This document shows positions 25,979 through 34,273 of a stretch of DNA of 44,036 nucleotides, piece after piece; positions within the stretch are counted from its first letter, which is position 1, and the number at the start of each line of letters is the position of its first letter. Both the position numbers and the translations under genes were made by a program. This DNA comes from CAYTEO01 sp964436825 (GTDB taxonomy: Bacteria > Krumholzibacteriota > Krumholzibacteriia > LZORAL124-64-63): contig CAYTEO010000018.1 of NCBI GenBank assembly GCA_964436825.1, forward strand, positions 1 to 44,036. Direction: 5' to 3'. The notes below the pieces were generated by a model. It searched no databases. It was not told where the DNA came from and worked only from the letters and a program-made list of their open reading frames with translations.

Positions 25979-26749
25979 ATGAGCAGGAAGTGCAAGTGTC
26001 CCCCCGAGGAACCGGGCATCCCCGGCTGGGTCGTCACGTACGGCGACATGATGTCCCTGCTGCTCACTTTCTTCATCCTGCTGGTCAGTTTCTCGTCGAT
26101 CCAGGAGTCCAAGTTCAAGGAGGCCATGGAGTCGCTCCAGGGCGCACTGGGCGTGCTGGAGAAGTATCCGACGGCCCTGGAGTTCAAGACCCGGATCATC
26201 CCCACGCCCCGCCAGACCGACAACAGCCAGATCTACTACATGATCCGTCGCCTGGAACAGTACCTGCTAGAGCAGAACCAGGACGACACCGTCGACATCT
26301 CCCTGGAGAAGGACGGTGTCCTCATCCGGATCAAGGACAAGCTGCTGTTCCCCTCCGGCAGCGCGCTGCTGAAGCCCGAGGCGCTGCCGGTCCTGGACAA
26401 GGTGGCGACGATCCTGGAGAAGGCGGGCAAGGAGGTCGAGGTGGCGGGCCACACCGACGCGGTGCCGATCCACACCGAGCGGTTCCCGTCGAACTGGGAG
26501 CTCTCGGCGGCCCGGGCCACGAGCGTGGCGCGCTACTTCCAGGCACGGGGGATCGCGCCGGAGCGGCTGAGCGCCACCGGCTACGGCGAGTACCGGCCGA
26601 TCGCCGACAACGCGACCCCCGAGGGCCGGGCCCGCAACCGGCGGGTCGAGATCTTCGTGAAGCTGAACGAACAGCAGCGGCGGCAGCTGGAGCAGGAGAA
26701 GCGCAGCGGCCTGCCGCTCACCACGGACGAGGTGAAACAGCATGGCTGA
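25979..26749 (+). CDS. motB: Flagellar stator protein MotB (PomB-like)
   Basis: The 256-residue subunit starts with a Cys-rich CKCPPEEPGIPGW segment like that of PomB, then a single membrane helix with ion-binding Asp23 (TYGDMMSLLLTFFILLVSFS). Thr20, three residues earlier, matches the Thr of sodium-type PomB where proton-type MotB has Ala. A plug/linker (about 45-105) precedes an OmpA-like peptidoglycan-binding domain (FPSGSALLKPEALPVLDKVA, VAGHTDAVPIHTERFPSNWE, RARNRRVEI). AGGGAGAGG lies before the ATG. The end overlaps fliL by 8 bases. Confidence 0.95.
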   Translation: MSRKCKCPPEEPGIPGWVVTYGDMMSLLLTFFILLVSFSSIQESKFKEAMESLQGALGVLEKYPTALEFKTRIIPTPRQTDNSQIYYMIRRLEQYLLEQNQDDTVDISLEKDGVLIRIKDKLLFPSGSALLKPEALPVLDKVATILEKAGKEVEVAGHTDAVPIHTERFPSNWELSAARATSVARYFQARGIAPERLSATGYGEYRPIADNATPEGRARNRRVEIFVKLNEQQRRQLEQEKRSGLPLTTDEVKQHG

Positions 26750-27257
26750 TGAAGAGAAGAGCGTCCCGAGCGGCGGCGGCAGCGCCCTGGACAACAAGAT
26801 CGTCCTGCTGGCCGTCATCGTCGTCACCCAGGCGATCATGGCCGTGGCGGTGACCCAGTTCGTCATCGCGCCCAAGTTGAGGGCCGTCTCCGTGGTGGGA
26901 GAGGTCGCCCAGGGGAAGGCGGCGACCGACCAGAAGGAGAAAGAGGACAAGCCCGGTGTCCTGGTCGACCTGAACAAGATCGTCGTCTCGCTCCGGGACG
27001 ACGGCCCGGCCACCAGCTACCTGAGCATCGACATCAACCTCGAGGTGACCGACAACAAGGTCGCCACCGAGGTCCAGCAGCGGCTGCCCCACCTGCGGGA
27101 CATCGTCATCCTCTCCCTGTCGAACAAGTACGCCAGGGACCTGATGTCCTACGAGGGGAAGGAGGCCCTCAAGGCTGAGCTGATGCGCCGGTTCAGCGAG
27201 GTCCTCCCCGAGGGATCGCTGAAGAACATCTACTTCTCCGACATGGTCGTCCAGTAG
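26742..27257 (+). CDS. fliL: Flagellar basal body-associated protein FliL
   Basis: The 171-residue, single-pass inner membrane protein surrounds and stabilises the stator. The membrane helix is at about 19-42 (IVLLAVIVVTQAIMAVAVTQ); the periplasmic domain has LVDLNKIVVSLRDDGPATSY, LSIDINLEVTDNKVATEVQQ, RLPHLRDIVILSLSNKYARD and the final KNIYFSDMVVQ, all typical for FliL. It overlaps motB and precedes fliM by 21 bases. Confidence 0.95.
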   Translation: MADEEKSVPSGGGSALDNKIVLLAVIVVTQAIMAVAVTQFVIAPKLRAVSVVGEVAQGKAATDQKEKEDKPGVLVDLNKIVVSLRDDGPATSYLSIDINLEVTDNKVATEVQQRLPHLRDIVILSLSNKYARDLMSYEGKEALKAELMRRFSEVLPEGSLKNIYFSDMVVQ

Positions 27258-27278
27258 ACGGGTCCGGCAGGGAGAACG

Positions 27279-28292
27279 ATGAGCGAACTGAACACCGAGG
27301 ATCGGACGGAAGGGACGACGCCGCAGGCCCCGTCGGACACGGGCGCCTCGGCGCCCGCCGGCGACGCCGGTTCGGGACGGGCGACGGTCTCGGCGACGGC
27401 CGAGAGCACCCAGTCGGCCTTCGACTTCAGCCGCCCCTACAACATCTCGCGCCAGTTCGAGAAGAACCTCATGACGATGTCGGAGGGGTTCGCCAAGGGA
27501 TTGACCCTGGCCCTGACGACGATCCTGCGCGCCAACAGCGCGGTGAACTTCCAGGGGCTGGGACTGAAGACCTACGAGGAGTACCACGACAGCCTGCCCG
27601 AGCTGACCTGCGTCAGCATCGTCACCCTGGCGCCCCTGAACGGGCACGCCCTGATCGAGTTCGACCCGACCCTGTTCTTCACCCTGATCATGCGGCTGCT
27701 GGGCGGCAACCTGGACGCCGAGCAGATCGACCGCAAGTTCACCGACATCGAGAAGGGGGTCGGGCAGCTGCTGACCGAGAAGGTCCTCGAGCAGCTGGCC
27801 GACGGTGCGGAGCCGATCGTCGAGCTGGATCCCGAGTTCGTCCTGCTGGAGAACAACGCCGCCTACCTGAACACGATCGCGGCGGGGGAGTCGGTCCTGC
27901 TGCTGAACTTCGACGTCTCGGTCAACGACCTGTCCGGTCCGATGACCATCTGCATCCCGCTGACGGCCTTCGAGTCGGTCTGGGACCTGTTCGACCCGCA
28001 GGACAGCACCGACTACCGCAGCCCCGAGCAGATCACGCGCGACCGGCGGCAGATCTTCGAGCTGCTCCAGGGCGCCGAGGCGACCGTCGTCGTCAAGCTG
28101 GCCGACATCGACATGACGATGGAGCAGGTCCTCTCGCTCAGCGAGGGCGACGTGCTGCCCCTGTACAAGTCGGTCCGTTCGCCCCTGGTCGTCGAGGTCG
28201 AGGGTAGTCCCATGTTCCGCGGTCTGCCCGGCCGCCTGAACCAGAGCCGGGCCGTCAAGATCATCGAGCGACTGAACGAGGAGGTTGGCTGA
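27279..28292 (+). CDS. fliM: Flagellar motor switch protein FliM lacking the CheY-binding peptide
   Basis: The 337-residue C-ring protein has a middle CheC-like domain (FDFSRPYNISRQFEKNLMTM, VTLAPLNGHALIEFDPTLFF, RLLGGNLD in place of the common GGxG) and a C-terminal SpoA/FliN-like domain (ATVVVKLADIDMTMEQVLSL, SEGDVLPLYKSVRSPLVVEV). The usual first 16-20 residues with an LSQxEIDALL-type helix that binds phosphorylated CheY are missing: residues 1-48 are Thr/Ser/Ala/Gly-rich (MSELNTEDRTEGTTPQ and so on). No upstream start could restore it because the fliL stop lies 24 bases before. AGGGAGAA precedes the ATG. The stop overlaps fliN as TGATG. Confidence 0.94.
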   Translation: MSELNTEDRTEGTTPQAPSDTGASAPAGDAGSGRATVSATAESTQSAFDFSRPYNISRQFEKNLMTMSEGFAKGLTLALTTILRANSAVNFQGLGLKTYEEYHDSLPELTCVSIVTLAPLNGHALIEFDPTLFFTLIMRLLGGNLDAEQIDRKFTDIEKGVGQLLTEKVLEQLADGAEPIVELDPEFVLLENNAAYLNTIAAGESVLLLNFDVSVNDLSGPMTICIPLTAFESVWDLFDPQDSTDYRSPEQITRDRRQIFELLQGAEATVVVKLADIDMTMEQVLSLSEGDVLPLYKSVRSPLVVEVEGSPMFRGLPGRLNQSRAVKIIERLNEEVG

Positions 28293-28690
28293 TGCCGGAC
28301 GAGATCCGCAAGGACGAGCAGGCGGGTGGCGTGGCGACGCTGGAGAAGGGGGACCGCCAGGACGCCCTCGCCGGCGAGGAGGAGCAGGCCCACTCGGTCG
28401 AGGAGGACATCGCGCCGATGGCCGGCGGACTGCCCAACATCGGCGTCCTGCTCGACATCGACATGAAGGTGACCGTCGAGCTGGGCCGCACCCACATGCA
28501 GATCCGCGACATCATGAACCTGAGCCCCGGCTCGGTCGTCGAGCTCGGCAAGGCTCCCAGCGAACCGGTCGACATCCTGGTCAACGGCGTCCTGATGGCC
28601 AAGGGCGAGGTCGTCGTCGTCGACGATCATTTCGCCGTGCGCATCAGCAGGCTGATGAGCCGCGAGGACCGGGCAAAGAAGCTGTTGTGA
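28292..28690 (+). CDS. fliN: Flagellar motor switch protein FliN
   Basis: The 132-residue protein has an acidic, probably disordered N-terminus (1-50, Glu-rich) and a complete SpoA domain: LLDIDMKVTVELGRTHMQIR, DIMNLSPGSVVELGKAPSEP, VDILVNGVLMAKGEVVVVDD and the terminal FAVRISRLMSRED. It builds the lower C-ring and docks FliH-FliI. No CheC/FliY-type phosphatase or CheY-binding motif is present, so it cannot obviously replace the missing FliM peptide. GAGGAGG lies upstream of the ATG, and fliO begins one base after the stop. Confidence 0.96.
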   Translation: MPDEIRKDEQAGGVATLEKGDRQDALAGEEEQAHSVEEDIAPMAGGLPNIGVLLDIDMKVTVELGRTHMQIRDIMNLSPGSVVELGKAPSEPVDILVNGVLMAKGEVVVVDDHFAVRISRLMSREDRAKKLL

Positions 28691-28691
28691 G

Positions 28692-29054
28692 ATGTCACCC
28701 CAGACGGCACACCAGGCATTGAGCAGCGGGCCGGACTGGTGGCGCCTGCTGGGCGCCCTGCTGCTGGTCGTCGGCCTGCTGCTGCTGACCCTGAAGCTGC
28801 TGCAGCGGCTCCAGGGCCGCCAGGCAGCCGACGCCCGCGCCGCCCTGCTGGCCGTCCACCGGCTGGGCGCGCGCCGCGACCTGGAGCTGGTGCGCTGGCA
28901 GGACGAGGTCTACGTCGTCTATCGCGGCGAGGGGTCGGCGGTCCTGCTGGGGCAGGAACCGTTCGACCCCGCGCGGCACCTGCCGTCCCGCTCCGGCGCC
29001 GGCTTCCGCTGGCGTGACCTGCTGTCGGGCGGCCGCGACCGCACCGGCCAGTAA
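28692..29054 (+). CDS. fliO: Flagellar export gate assembly protein FliO
   Basis: This 120-residue protein has one membrane helix (LLGALLLVVGLLLLTLKLLQ, about 19-38) and a small cytoplasmic domain (LLAVHRLGARRDLELVRWQD, EVYVVYRGEGSAVLLGQEP) that matches the FliO beta-fold pattern. FliO assists FliP ring assembly. Its position between fliN and fliP is diagnostic. The TAA stop coincides with the first of two direct repeats that precede the fliP promoter. Confidence 0.88.
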   Translation: MSPQTAHQALSSGPDWWRLLGALLLVVGLLLLTLKLLQRLQGRQAADARAALLAVHRLGARRDLELVRWQDEVYVVYRGEGSAVLLGQEPFDPARHLPSRSGAGFRWRDLLSGGRDRTGQ

Positions 29055-29094
29055 TCGACCACCCGCCGCCTCCCCTCGGCCGACAATCGACCAC
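29053..29094 (+). repeat. Direct repeat AATCGACCAC, candidate activator sites upstream of fliP
   Basis: Two perfect copies of AATCGACCAC (29053-29062 and 29085-29094) lie 32 bases apart, about three helical turns. They are some 95-135 bases before the predicted start of the sigma-54 fliP transcript, the usual distance for sites bound by sigma-54 activators. The repeat is seen; the function is inference. Confidence 0.4.
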
Positions 29095-29161
29095 ACGGAA
29101 TCCCCCGCCGCCGCGCCCACCGTCGCAGCGGCCCCATTCCGGCGCCGCGGCGCGCCGCGGA

Positions 29162-29178
29162 GTGGCACGCGCGTTGCG
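29162..29178 (+). promoter_or_regulatory. Strong sigma-54 promoter before fliP
   Basis: TGGCACG (29163-29169), four bases, TTGC (29174-29177): an exact match to the core consensus with correct GG/GC spacing. It lies in the only sizeable gap (138 bases) inside the motor/export operon. The predicted start is near 29189, only about 4 bases before the fliP ATG. Confidence 0.75.
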
Positions 29179-29192
29179 TCTGCCGTCGCGCC

Positions 29193-29984
29193 ATGAGACG
29201 CCACCGTGGACATCGCACCCTGGTCGGGACGGCGCTGCTCGTCCTGGCCGTCCTGCTGGGCGGGGCCGCCCTGGCGGCCGCCCAGACCGCCGCGCCCGAC
29301 CCGGCGGCCGCGGGACCGAACATCTCGATCACCCTGGGCGGGGCCGCGCAGGGGCGGCTCGACGTCGCCGTCGAGATCGTCCTGCTGATGACCCTGCTCT
29401 CGCTGGCGCCGGCCCTGCTGGTCCTGCTGACGAGCTTCACCCGCATCGTCATCGTCTTCGGCTTCCTGCGCCAGGCCCTCGGCACCCACACCATGCCCAG
29501 CAACCAGATCCTGGTCGGTCTGGCCCTGTTCCTGACGATCGTCGTCATGAGCCCGGTGGCGCAGCGGATCAACGACGACGCCCTGCAGCCGTACCTCCAC
29601 GAGCAGCTCACGCCCGAGGAGGCGCTGCGGCGGGCCTCGACGCCCCTGAAGGAGTTCATGCTGGGCCAGGTCCGGGAGAAGGACGTGGCCCTCTTCCTGG
29701 ACCTGACCGGCCGCGAGGCACCCGACACGCCCGCGCAGCTGCCCATGACGATCGTCGTCCCCGCCTTCATCCTGGGCGAGCTGAAGATGGCGTTCCAGAT
29801 GGGGTTCGTCCTCTTCCTGCCGTTCCTGGTCATCGACATGGTCGTCGCCTCGGTCCTGATGTCGATGGGGATGATGATGCTGCCGCCGGTGCTGATCAGT
29901 CTGCCCTTCAAGGTCCTGCTGTTCGTCCTGGTGGACGGCTGGTACCTGATCGTCCAGTCCCTGGTGGCGTCGTTCCACCTGTAG
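29193..29984 (+). CDS. fliP: Flagellar export gate protein FliP
   Basis: The 263-residue protein is a core subunit of the export channel. A signal peptide (RRHRGHR, then LVGTALLVLAVLLGGAALA, cleavage near AAAQ) is followed by the FliP motifs VLLTSFTRIVIVFGFLRQAL, GTHTMPSNQILVGLALFLT, LPMTIVVPAFILGELKMAFQ and GFVLFLPFLVIDMVVASVLM with SMGMMMLPPVLISLPFKVLL. No Shine-Dalgarno sequence is visible before the ATG at 29193, but later in-frame starts would destroy the signal peptide. This fits near-leaderless translation from the promoter just upstream, or coupling to read-through from fliO. Confidence 0.96.
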   Translation: MRRHRGHRTLVGTALLVLAVLLGGAALAAAQTAAPDPAAAGPNISITLGGAAQGRLDVAVEIVLLMTLLSLAPALLVLLTSFTRIVIVFGFLRQALGTHTMPSNQILVGLALFLTIVVMSPVAQRINDDALQPYLHEQLTPEEALRRASTPLKEFMLGQVREKDVALFLDLTGREAPDTPAQLPMTIVVPAFILGELKMAFQMGFVLFLPFLVIDMVVASVLMSMGMMMLPPVLISLPFKVLLFVLVDGWYLIVQSLVASFHL

Positions 29985-30000
29985 AGCGGGAGAGCGAGAG

Positions 30001-30264
30001 ATGACGACCGAGACGGTGATCGAGCTGGGACAGCTGGCGCTGAAGACGATCCTGCTGGTGGCCGGGCCGATGCTGGCCGCGGGGATGGTCGTCGGCCTGA
30101 TCATCAGCATCGTCCAGGCGGCGACCCACATCAACGAGATGACGATGACCTTCGTGCCCAAGATCGTGACCGTCTTCGTCGTCCTGCTGATCACCCTGCC
30201 CTGGATCATCCAGCAGATGACGAGCTTCACCACCCAGATGTTCGCACGCATCGCGAGGATGTGA
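30001..30264 (+). CDS. fliQ: Flagellar export gate protein FliQ
   Basis: The 87-residue hairpin of two membrane helices wraps around FliP/FliR in the export gate. Motifs: ILLVAGPMLAAGMVVGLIIS, IVQAATHINEMTMTFVPKIV and LLITLPWIIQQMTSFTTQMF, all typical (Q-A-x-T-x-I-x-E-x-T-L-x-F-x-P-K). Length is exactly that of the family. GAGCGAGAG precedes the ATG; fliR starts 8 bases after the stop. Confidence 0.97.
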   Translation: MTTETVIELGQLALKTILLVAGPMLAAGMVVGLIISIVQAATHINEMTMTFVPKIVTVFVVLLITLPWIIQQMTSFTTQMFARIARM

Positions 30265-30271
30265 CCCGGCC

Positions 30272-31057
30272 ATGCCCCTGACGATCGACCTGGCCTGGCT
30301 GATGCTGACCGCCGTGCTGGCGCTGCGGATGTCGATCATCCTGGCGCTGCTGCCGCTGCTGTCGGGGCGCAGCGTCCCGGCGCTGTGGCGTGTGGCGCTG
30401 GCGGTGGCCCTGGGGGCGGCGGCGGCGCCGGCGGTGCTCGACACCCTGCCGCCCGGACCGCTGGTGCTGACCTGGACGGTCGTGGCCGGCGAGGGGCTGC
30501 GCTCCCTGCTGGTGGGGGCGATGCTGGCCTTCACGGCGGGGATCCCCTTCGCGGCGGTCCGCTTCGCCGGCGCGATCATCGGGATCCAGGTCGGCTTCTC
30601 CATGGTCAACACCATCGACCCTTCAGGGCAGGGGCGCATCTCCGTCCTGGGCAACCTGTACTACCTGCTGGCGGTCCTGCTCTTCCTGGTCATGGACGGC
30701 CACTACATGCTGCTGCGGGTCATCGTCGACTCCTGCCGGCTGGTGCCGCCGCTGGCGCGGTGGCACGCGGCCGGCGGCGCCTGGCTGCTGCTGCACCACT
30801 TCGGCCGCTTCTTCGCCATGGGGCTGCAGGTGGCGGCGCCGGTCATCGTGGCCTCGCTGCTGGTGAGCATCGCCATGGGCTTCATCGTCAAGACGGTTCC
30901 CCAGTTCAACATCCTGGTGGCGGGGTTCCCGGTGAAGATCGCCGTGGGGTTGCTGGCCCTGGGGCTGTCGTTGACGTACTACGGCCAGGTGTTCCGGGGC
31001 CTGCTCGGCCGGATGGGCGAGGACCTGGGACAGCTCCTGGCAGCCATGCAGTTCTAG
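30272..31057 (+). CDS. fliR: Flagellar export gate protein FliR
   Basis: The 261-residue, hydrophobic protein, a single copy in the gate complex, has about six predicted membrane segments. Motifs include GAMLAFTAGIPFAAVRFAGA, IIGIQVGFSMVNTIDPSGQG, the FLVMDGHYMLLRVIVDSCRL segment and the C-terminal VPQFNILVAGFPVKIAVGLL. These are characteristic for FliR. The start at 30272 lacks a strong ribosome site and may depend on coupling with fliQ. Followed by flhB after 16 bases. Confidence 0.96.
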   Translation: MPLTIDLAWLMLTAVLALRMSIILALLPLLSGRSVPALWRVALAVALGAAAAPAVLDTLPPGPLVLTWTVVAGEGLRSLLVGAMLAFTAGIPFAAVRFAGAIIGIQVGFSMVNTIDPSGQGRISVLGNLYYLLAVLLFLVMDGHYMLLRVIVDSCRLVPPLARWHAAGGAWLLLHHFGRFFAMGLQVAAPVIVASLLVSIAMGFIVKTVPQFNILVAGFPVKIAVGLLALGLSLTYYGQVFRGLLGRMGEDLGQLLAAMQF

Positions 31058-31073
31058 GGGGAGGTGAGCGTCC

Positions 31074-32135
31074 GTGGCCGACGGACCCGGCGGCGAGAGG
31101 ACGGAACGAGCGACACCCAGGCGCCGTCAGAAGGCGCTGGAACAGGGACAGGTCGCTCTCAGCCAGGAGGTCAACAGCGCGCTGGTGCTGCTGGCCGGCT
31201 TCGCGATGCTGCTCGTCGGGATCCGCTTCATGGGCGAGGTCCTGGGCGAGAACTCCCGCTACCTCTTCCGCCAGTGCTACCTCTTCGCCCTGGACAACCC
31301 GTTCGCCCTGCGGCAGATCGCCGGCGCCAACATGGCGATCATGTTCGAGGCGCTGGCCCCGGTGCTGATCGGGATCGTCGTCGTGGGGCTGCTGGCCAAC
31401 ATCATGCAGGTGGGCTGGCACATCAACCCCCAGTCCCTGGCCTTTCGCTGGGAGAACATCAACCCGATCAACGGGCTGAAGCAGGTCTTCAGCCGGACGG
31501 CCCTGTTCGAGCTGGTCAAGAACCTGGTCAAGATCGTCCTGATCTCGGCCCTGGCCTGGTGGACGATCCAGGCCCTGGGACCGCGCCTGATGTCCATCTC
31601 CCTGCTGCCGACCGCCGGCGCCGCGCGGGCCGGCTGGCAGGCCATTGCCGGCCTGGTCTTCCGGCTGATCGCCTTCCTGGCCGTCCTGGCCGTCCTGGAC
31701 TGGGCCTACCAGCGCTGGCGGTACGAGGAGAGCCTCAAGATGAGCCGCCAGGAGGTCAAGGACGAGTACAAGGACATCGAGGGCGATCCGCAGCTGAAGG
31801 CGCGGATCCGGGCCCTGCAGCTCGAGGCGATGCGCAAGCGGATGCTGGCCGAGGTGCCGCGCGCCGACGTCGTGGTCACCAACCCGACCCACTACGCCGT
31901 CGCCCTGAAGTACGAGCAGGGCGACCTGGCGCCGCGGGTCGTGGCCAAGGGGAAGGACCTGCTGGCCCAGACGATCAAGCGCATCGCCCGCCAGCACCGC
32001 GTGCCGGTCATCGAGAACAGGCCGCTGGCACGGGCCCTGCATCGGGAGGTCGAGGTGGGGGCCTTCATCCCCGACGTCCTCTACCAGGCCGTCGCCGAGG
32101 TCCTGGCCTACGTCTACCGGCTCAAGCGAGCCTGA
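31074..32135 (+). CDS. flhB: Flagellar export gate switch protein FlhB
   Basis: The 353-residue protein sets substrate specificity of the export gate. It begins ERTERATPRRRQKALEQGQV, the family start, then has four membrane segments (about 35-55, 88-112, 145-165, 190-212) and a cytoplasmic domain with the autocleavage site NPTH at 270-273 inside VVVTNPTHYAVALKY. Thus substrate switching via FliK should work as usual. GTG 31074 follows GGGGGAGGTGAG. flhA begins 20 bases downstream. Confidence 0.97.
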   Translation: MADGPGGERTERATPRRRQKALEQGQVALSQEVNSALVLLAGFAMLLVGIRFMGEVLGENSRYLFRQCYLFALDNPFALRQIAGANMAIMFEALAPVLIGIVVVGLLANIMQVGWHINPQSLAFRWENINPINGLKQVFSRTALFELVKNLVKIVLISALAWWTIQALGPRLMSISLLPTAGAARAGWQAIAGLVFRLIAFLAVLAVLDWAYQRWRYEESLKMSRQEVKDEYKDIEGDPQLKARIRALQLEAMRKRMLAEVPRADVVVTNPTHYAVALKYEQGDLAPRVVAKGKDLLAQTIKRIARQHRVPVIENRPLARALHREVEVGAFIPDVLYQAVAEVLAYVYRLKRA

Positions 32136-32155
32136 ACCCCGAGGTGTGAGAGGAC

Positions 32156-34273
32156 TTGGACGAGACACGCGGCATCGATCGTGACCTGATCCTGGCCAAC
32201 ACGAACGTCATGAGCGCCCTGGCGGTCGTGGCGGTCATCGGCCTGATGGTCCTGCCGGTCAATCCCAACGTCCTGGACCTGCTGATCACCTTCAACATCG
32301 CCTTCGGGGTCGTCATCCTGCTGGTGGCGCTCTACCTGAAGGAGCCGCTCCAGTTCTCCAGCTTCCCGTCCCTGCTGCTGATCGTCACCCTCTACAGGCT
32401 CTCCCTGAACGTCGCATCGACGCGGCTGATCCTGAGCAAGGGGGACGCGGGCAAGGTCATCGGCAGCTTCGGCGACTTCGTCGTCGGCGGAAATTATGTC
32501 ATCGGTGTCATCGTCTTTGCCATCCTGGTCATCGTCAACTTCGTCGTCATCACCAAGGGCTCGGGCCGGATCGCCGAGGTGGCCGCCCGGTTCACCCTGG
32601 ACGCGATGCCCGGCAAGCAGATGGCCATCGACGCCGACCTCAACGCCGGACTGATCACCGAGAAGCAGGCCCGCCAGCGGCGCGCCCAGGTGGCGGCGGA
32701 GGCCGAGTTCTACGGCGCCATGGACGGTGCCAGCAAGTTCGTCCGCGGCGACGCCATCGCCGGGATCATCATCACCCTGATCAACATCGTCGGCGGCTTC
32801 ATCATCGGCATGCTGCAGATGCACATGCCGGCCGGGGAGGCCCTGCAGCGGTTCACCCTGCTGACCGTCGGCGACGGCCTGGTCAGCCAGATCCCGGCGC
32901 TGCTGATCTCGACGGCCGCCGGCATGGTCGTCACGCGCCAGAGCAGCGACCTGAACCTGGGCCAGACCCTGACGCTGCAGCTCTTCCGCCAGCCCAAGGC
33001 GGTCTACCTGGCCTCGGGCACCCTGCTGCTCATGGCCCTGGTGCCCGGCCTGCCGACGCTCCCGTTCCTGACCCTGAGCGTGGTGTTCGGCGCCGGTGGC
33101 AAGATGCTGGCCGGGAAGATCCGCGAGGTCGACCGGGCCGACGCCGCCGCGGAGAGGGACGCCGAGGCCGCGTCGGAAGCCGGTCCCGCGACGACCGACG
33201 GCCTGCGGGCCGAGGAGCTGTTCGTCACCGACACCCTGGAGCTGGAGCTGGGGTACGGGCTGCTGCCGCTGGTGGACGGGAGCAAGGGGGGCGACCTGCT
33301 GGCGAGGATCACCCGGATCCGCAAGCAGGTCAGCCAGGAGCTGGGGATCGTCGTCCACCCCATCCGGGTCCGCGACAACCTCCAGCTGGGCGCCCACGAG
33401 TACGCCATCAAGCTCAAGGGCGTGGCCATCGCCAAGGCCGAGCTGCGGCCCGACAAGCTGCTGGCCATGAGCACGACCATCGGCGACACCTCGCGGCTGG
33501 ACGGGATCCCGACCACCGAGCCCGCCTTCCAGCTGCCGGCCGTCTGGATCGACCCGGACCGGCGGGCGGCGGCCGAGATGGAGGGCTTCACCGTCGTCGA
33601 GCCGAGCGCCGTCCTGGCGACCCACCTCTCCGAGACCATCCGGGCCAACGCCGACGAGCTGCTCTCGCGCCAGGACGTCAAGGAGATGTGCGAGACGGTC
33701 CGCGAGTTCGCCCCGGCCCTGATCGAGGACCTCATCCCGGACAAGGTCTCCATCAACACGCTCCACAACGTCCTGCGCGGCCTGCTCCACGAGCGGATCC
33801 CGGTCAAGGACATCGTGACGATCCTGGAGACCCTGGCCAACAACAGCGGTGTCACCAACACCGACGTGCTGCTCGAGAGGGTCCGCGAGGCCCTCCGGCG
33901 GGTCATCAGCACCCTCTACCTGGAACCCGACGGCAAGCTCCATGTCGTCGCCCTGCACCCGGAGACGGAGCAGGTCCTCTCGGCCGCGGCCAGGGAGAGC
34001 GAACAGGTGGGGGCGGTGGCCCTGGATCCCTTCTTCGCCCAGGCCTTCCTGGAGCAGATGGAACGAACCCTGCAACAGGTCTACAGCCGGGGACGGCCGC
34101 CGGTCCTGCTGGTCCCGACGCCGATCCGGCTGTTCGTGAAACGCTTGCTGGAACCGACCTTCCCGCTGCTGCCGGTCGTGGGGTACACGGAGATCACGCC
34201 CCACGTCGAGATCCAGTCGGAAGGAACGGTCCATGTCCCGGGAGTCAGACATGAGCGACAGGCCACAGGCTGA
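32156..34273 (+). CDS. flhA: Flagellar export gate protein FlhA
   Basis: The 705-residue protein has an N-terminal membrane domain with eight segments and a large cytoplasmic docking domain for chaperone-substrate complexes. Seen: LLITFNIAFGVVILLVALYL, FSSFPSLLLIVTLYRLSLNV, ASTRLIL, the FHIPEP-region signature RGDAIAGIIITLINIVGGFI, DAMPGKQMAIDADLNAGLI with conserved Asp, and in the C-terminal part ELGYGLLPLVDGSKGGDLL and EPTFPLLPVVGYTEITPHVE. TTG 32156 is used (GAGGTGTGAGAGGAC upstream); no ATG lies near. Its end overlaps flhF by about 41 bases. Confidence 0.97.
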   Translation: MDETRGIDRDLILANTNVMSALAVVAVIGLMVLPVNPNVLDLLITFNIAFGVVILLVALYLKEPLQFSSFPSLLLIVTLYRLSLNVASTRLILSKGDAGKVIGSFGDFVVGGNYVIGVIVFAILVIVNFVVITKGSGRIAEVAARFTLDAMPGKQMAIDADLNAGLITEKQARQRRAQVAAEAEFYGAMDGASKFVRGDAIAGIIITLINIVGGFIIGMLQMHMPAGEALQRFTLLTVGDGLVSQIPALLISTAAGMVVTRQSSDLNLGQTLTLQLFRQPKAVYLASGTLLLMALVPGLPTLPFLTLSVVFGAGGKMLAGKIREVDRADAAAERDAEAASEAGPATTDGLRAEELFVTDTLELELGYGLLPLVDGSKGGDLLARITRIRKQVSQELGIVVHPIRVRDNLQLGAHEYAIKLKGVAIAKAELRPDKLLAMSTTIGDTSRLDGIPTTEPAFQLPAVWIDPDRRAAAEMEGFTVVEPSAVLATHLSETIRANADELLSRQDVKEMCETVREFAPALIEDLIPDKVSINTLHNVLRGLLHERIPVKDIVTILETLANNSGVTNTDVLLERVREALRRVISTLYLEPDGKLHVVALHPETEQVLSAAARESEQVGAVALDPFFAQAFLEQMERTLQQVYSRGRPPVLLVPTPIRLFVKRLLEPTFPLLPVVGYTEITPHVEIQSEGTVHVPGVRHERQATG

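Noticed and set aside
30272..30300. Possible frameshift or wrong start in fliR because no ribosome site is seen
   Set aside because: The protein begins and ends as expected for FliR, and coupling to fliQ 8 bases upstream is sufficient explanation.
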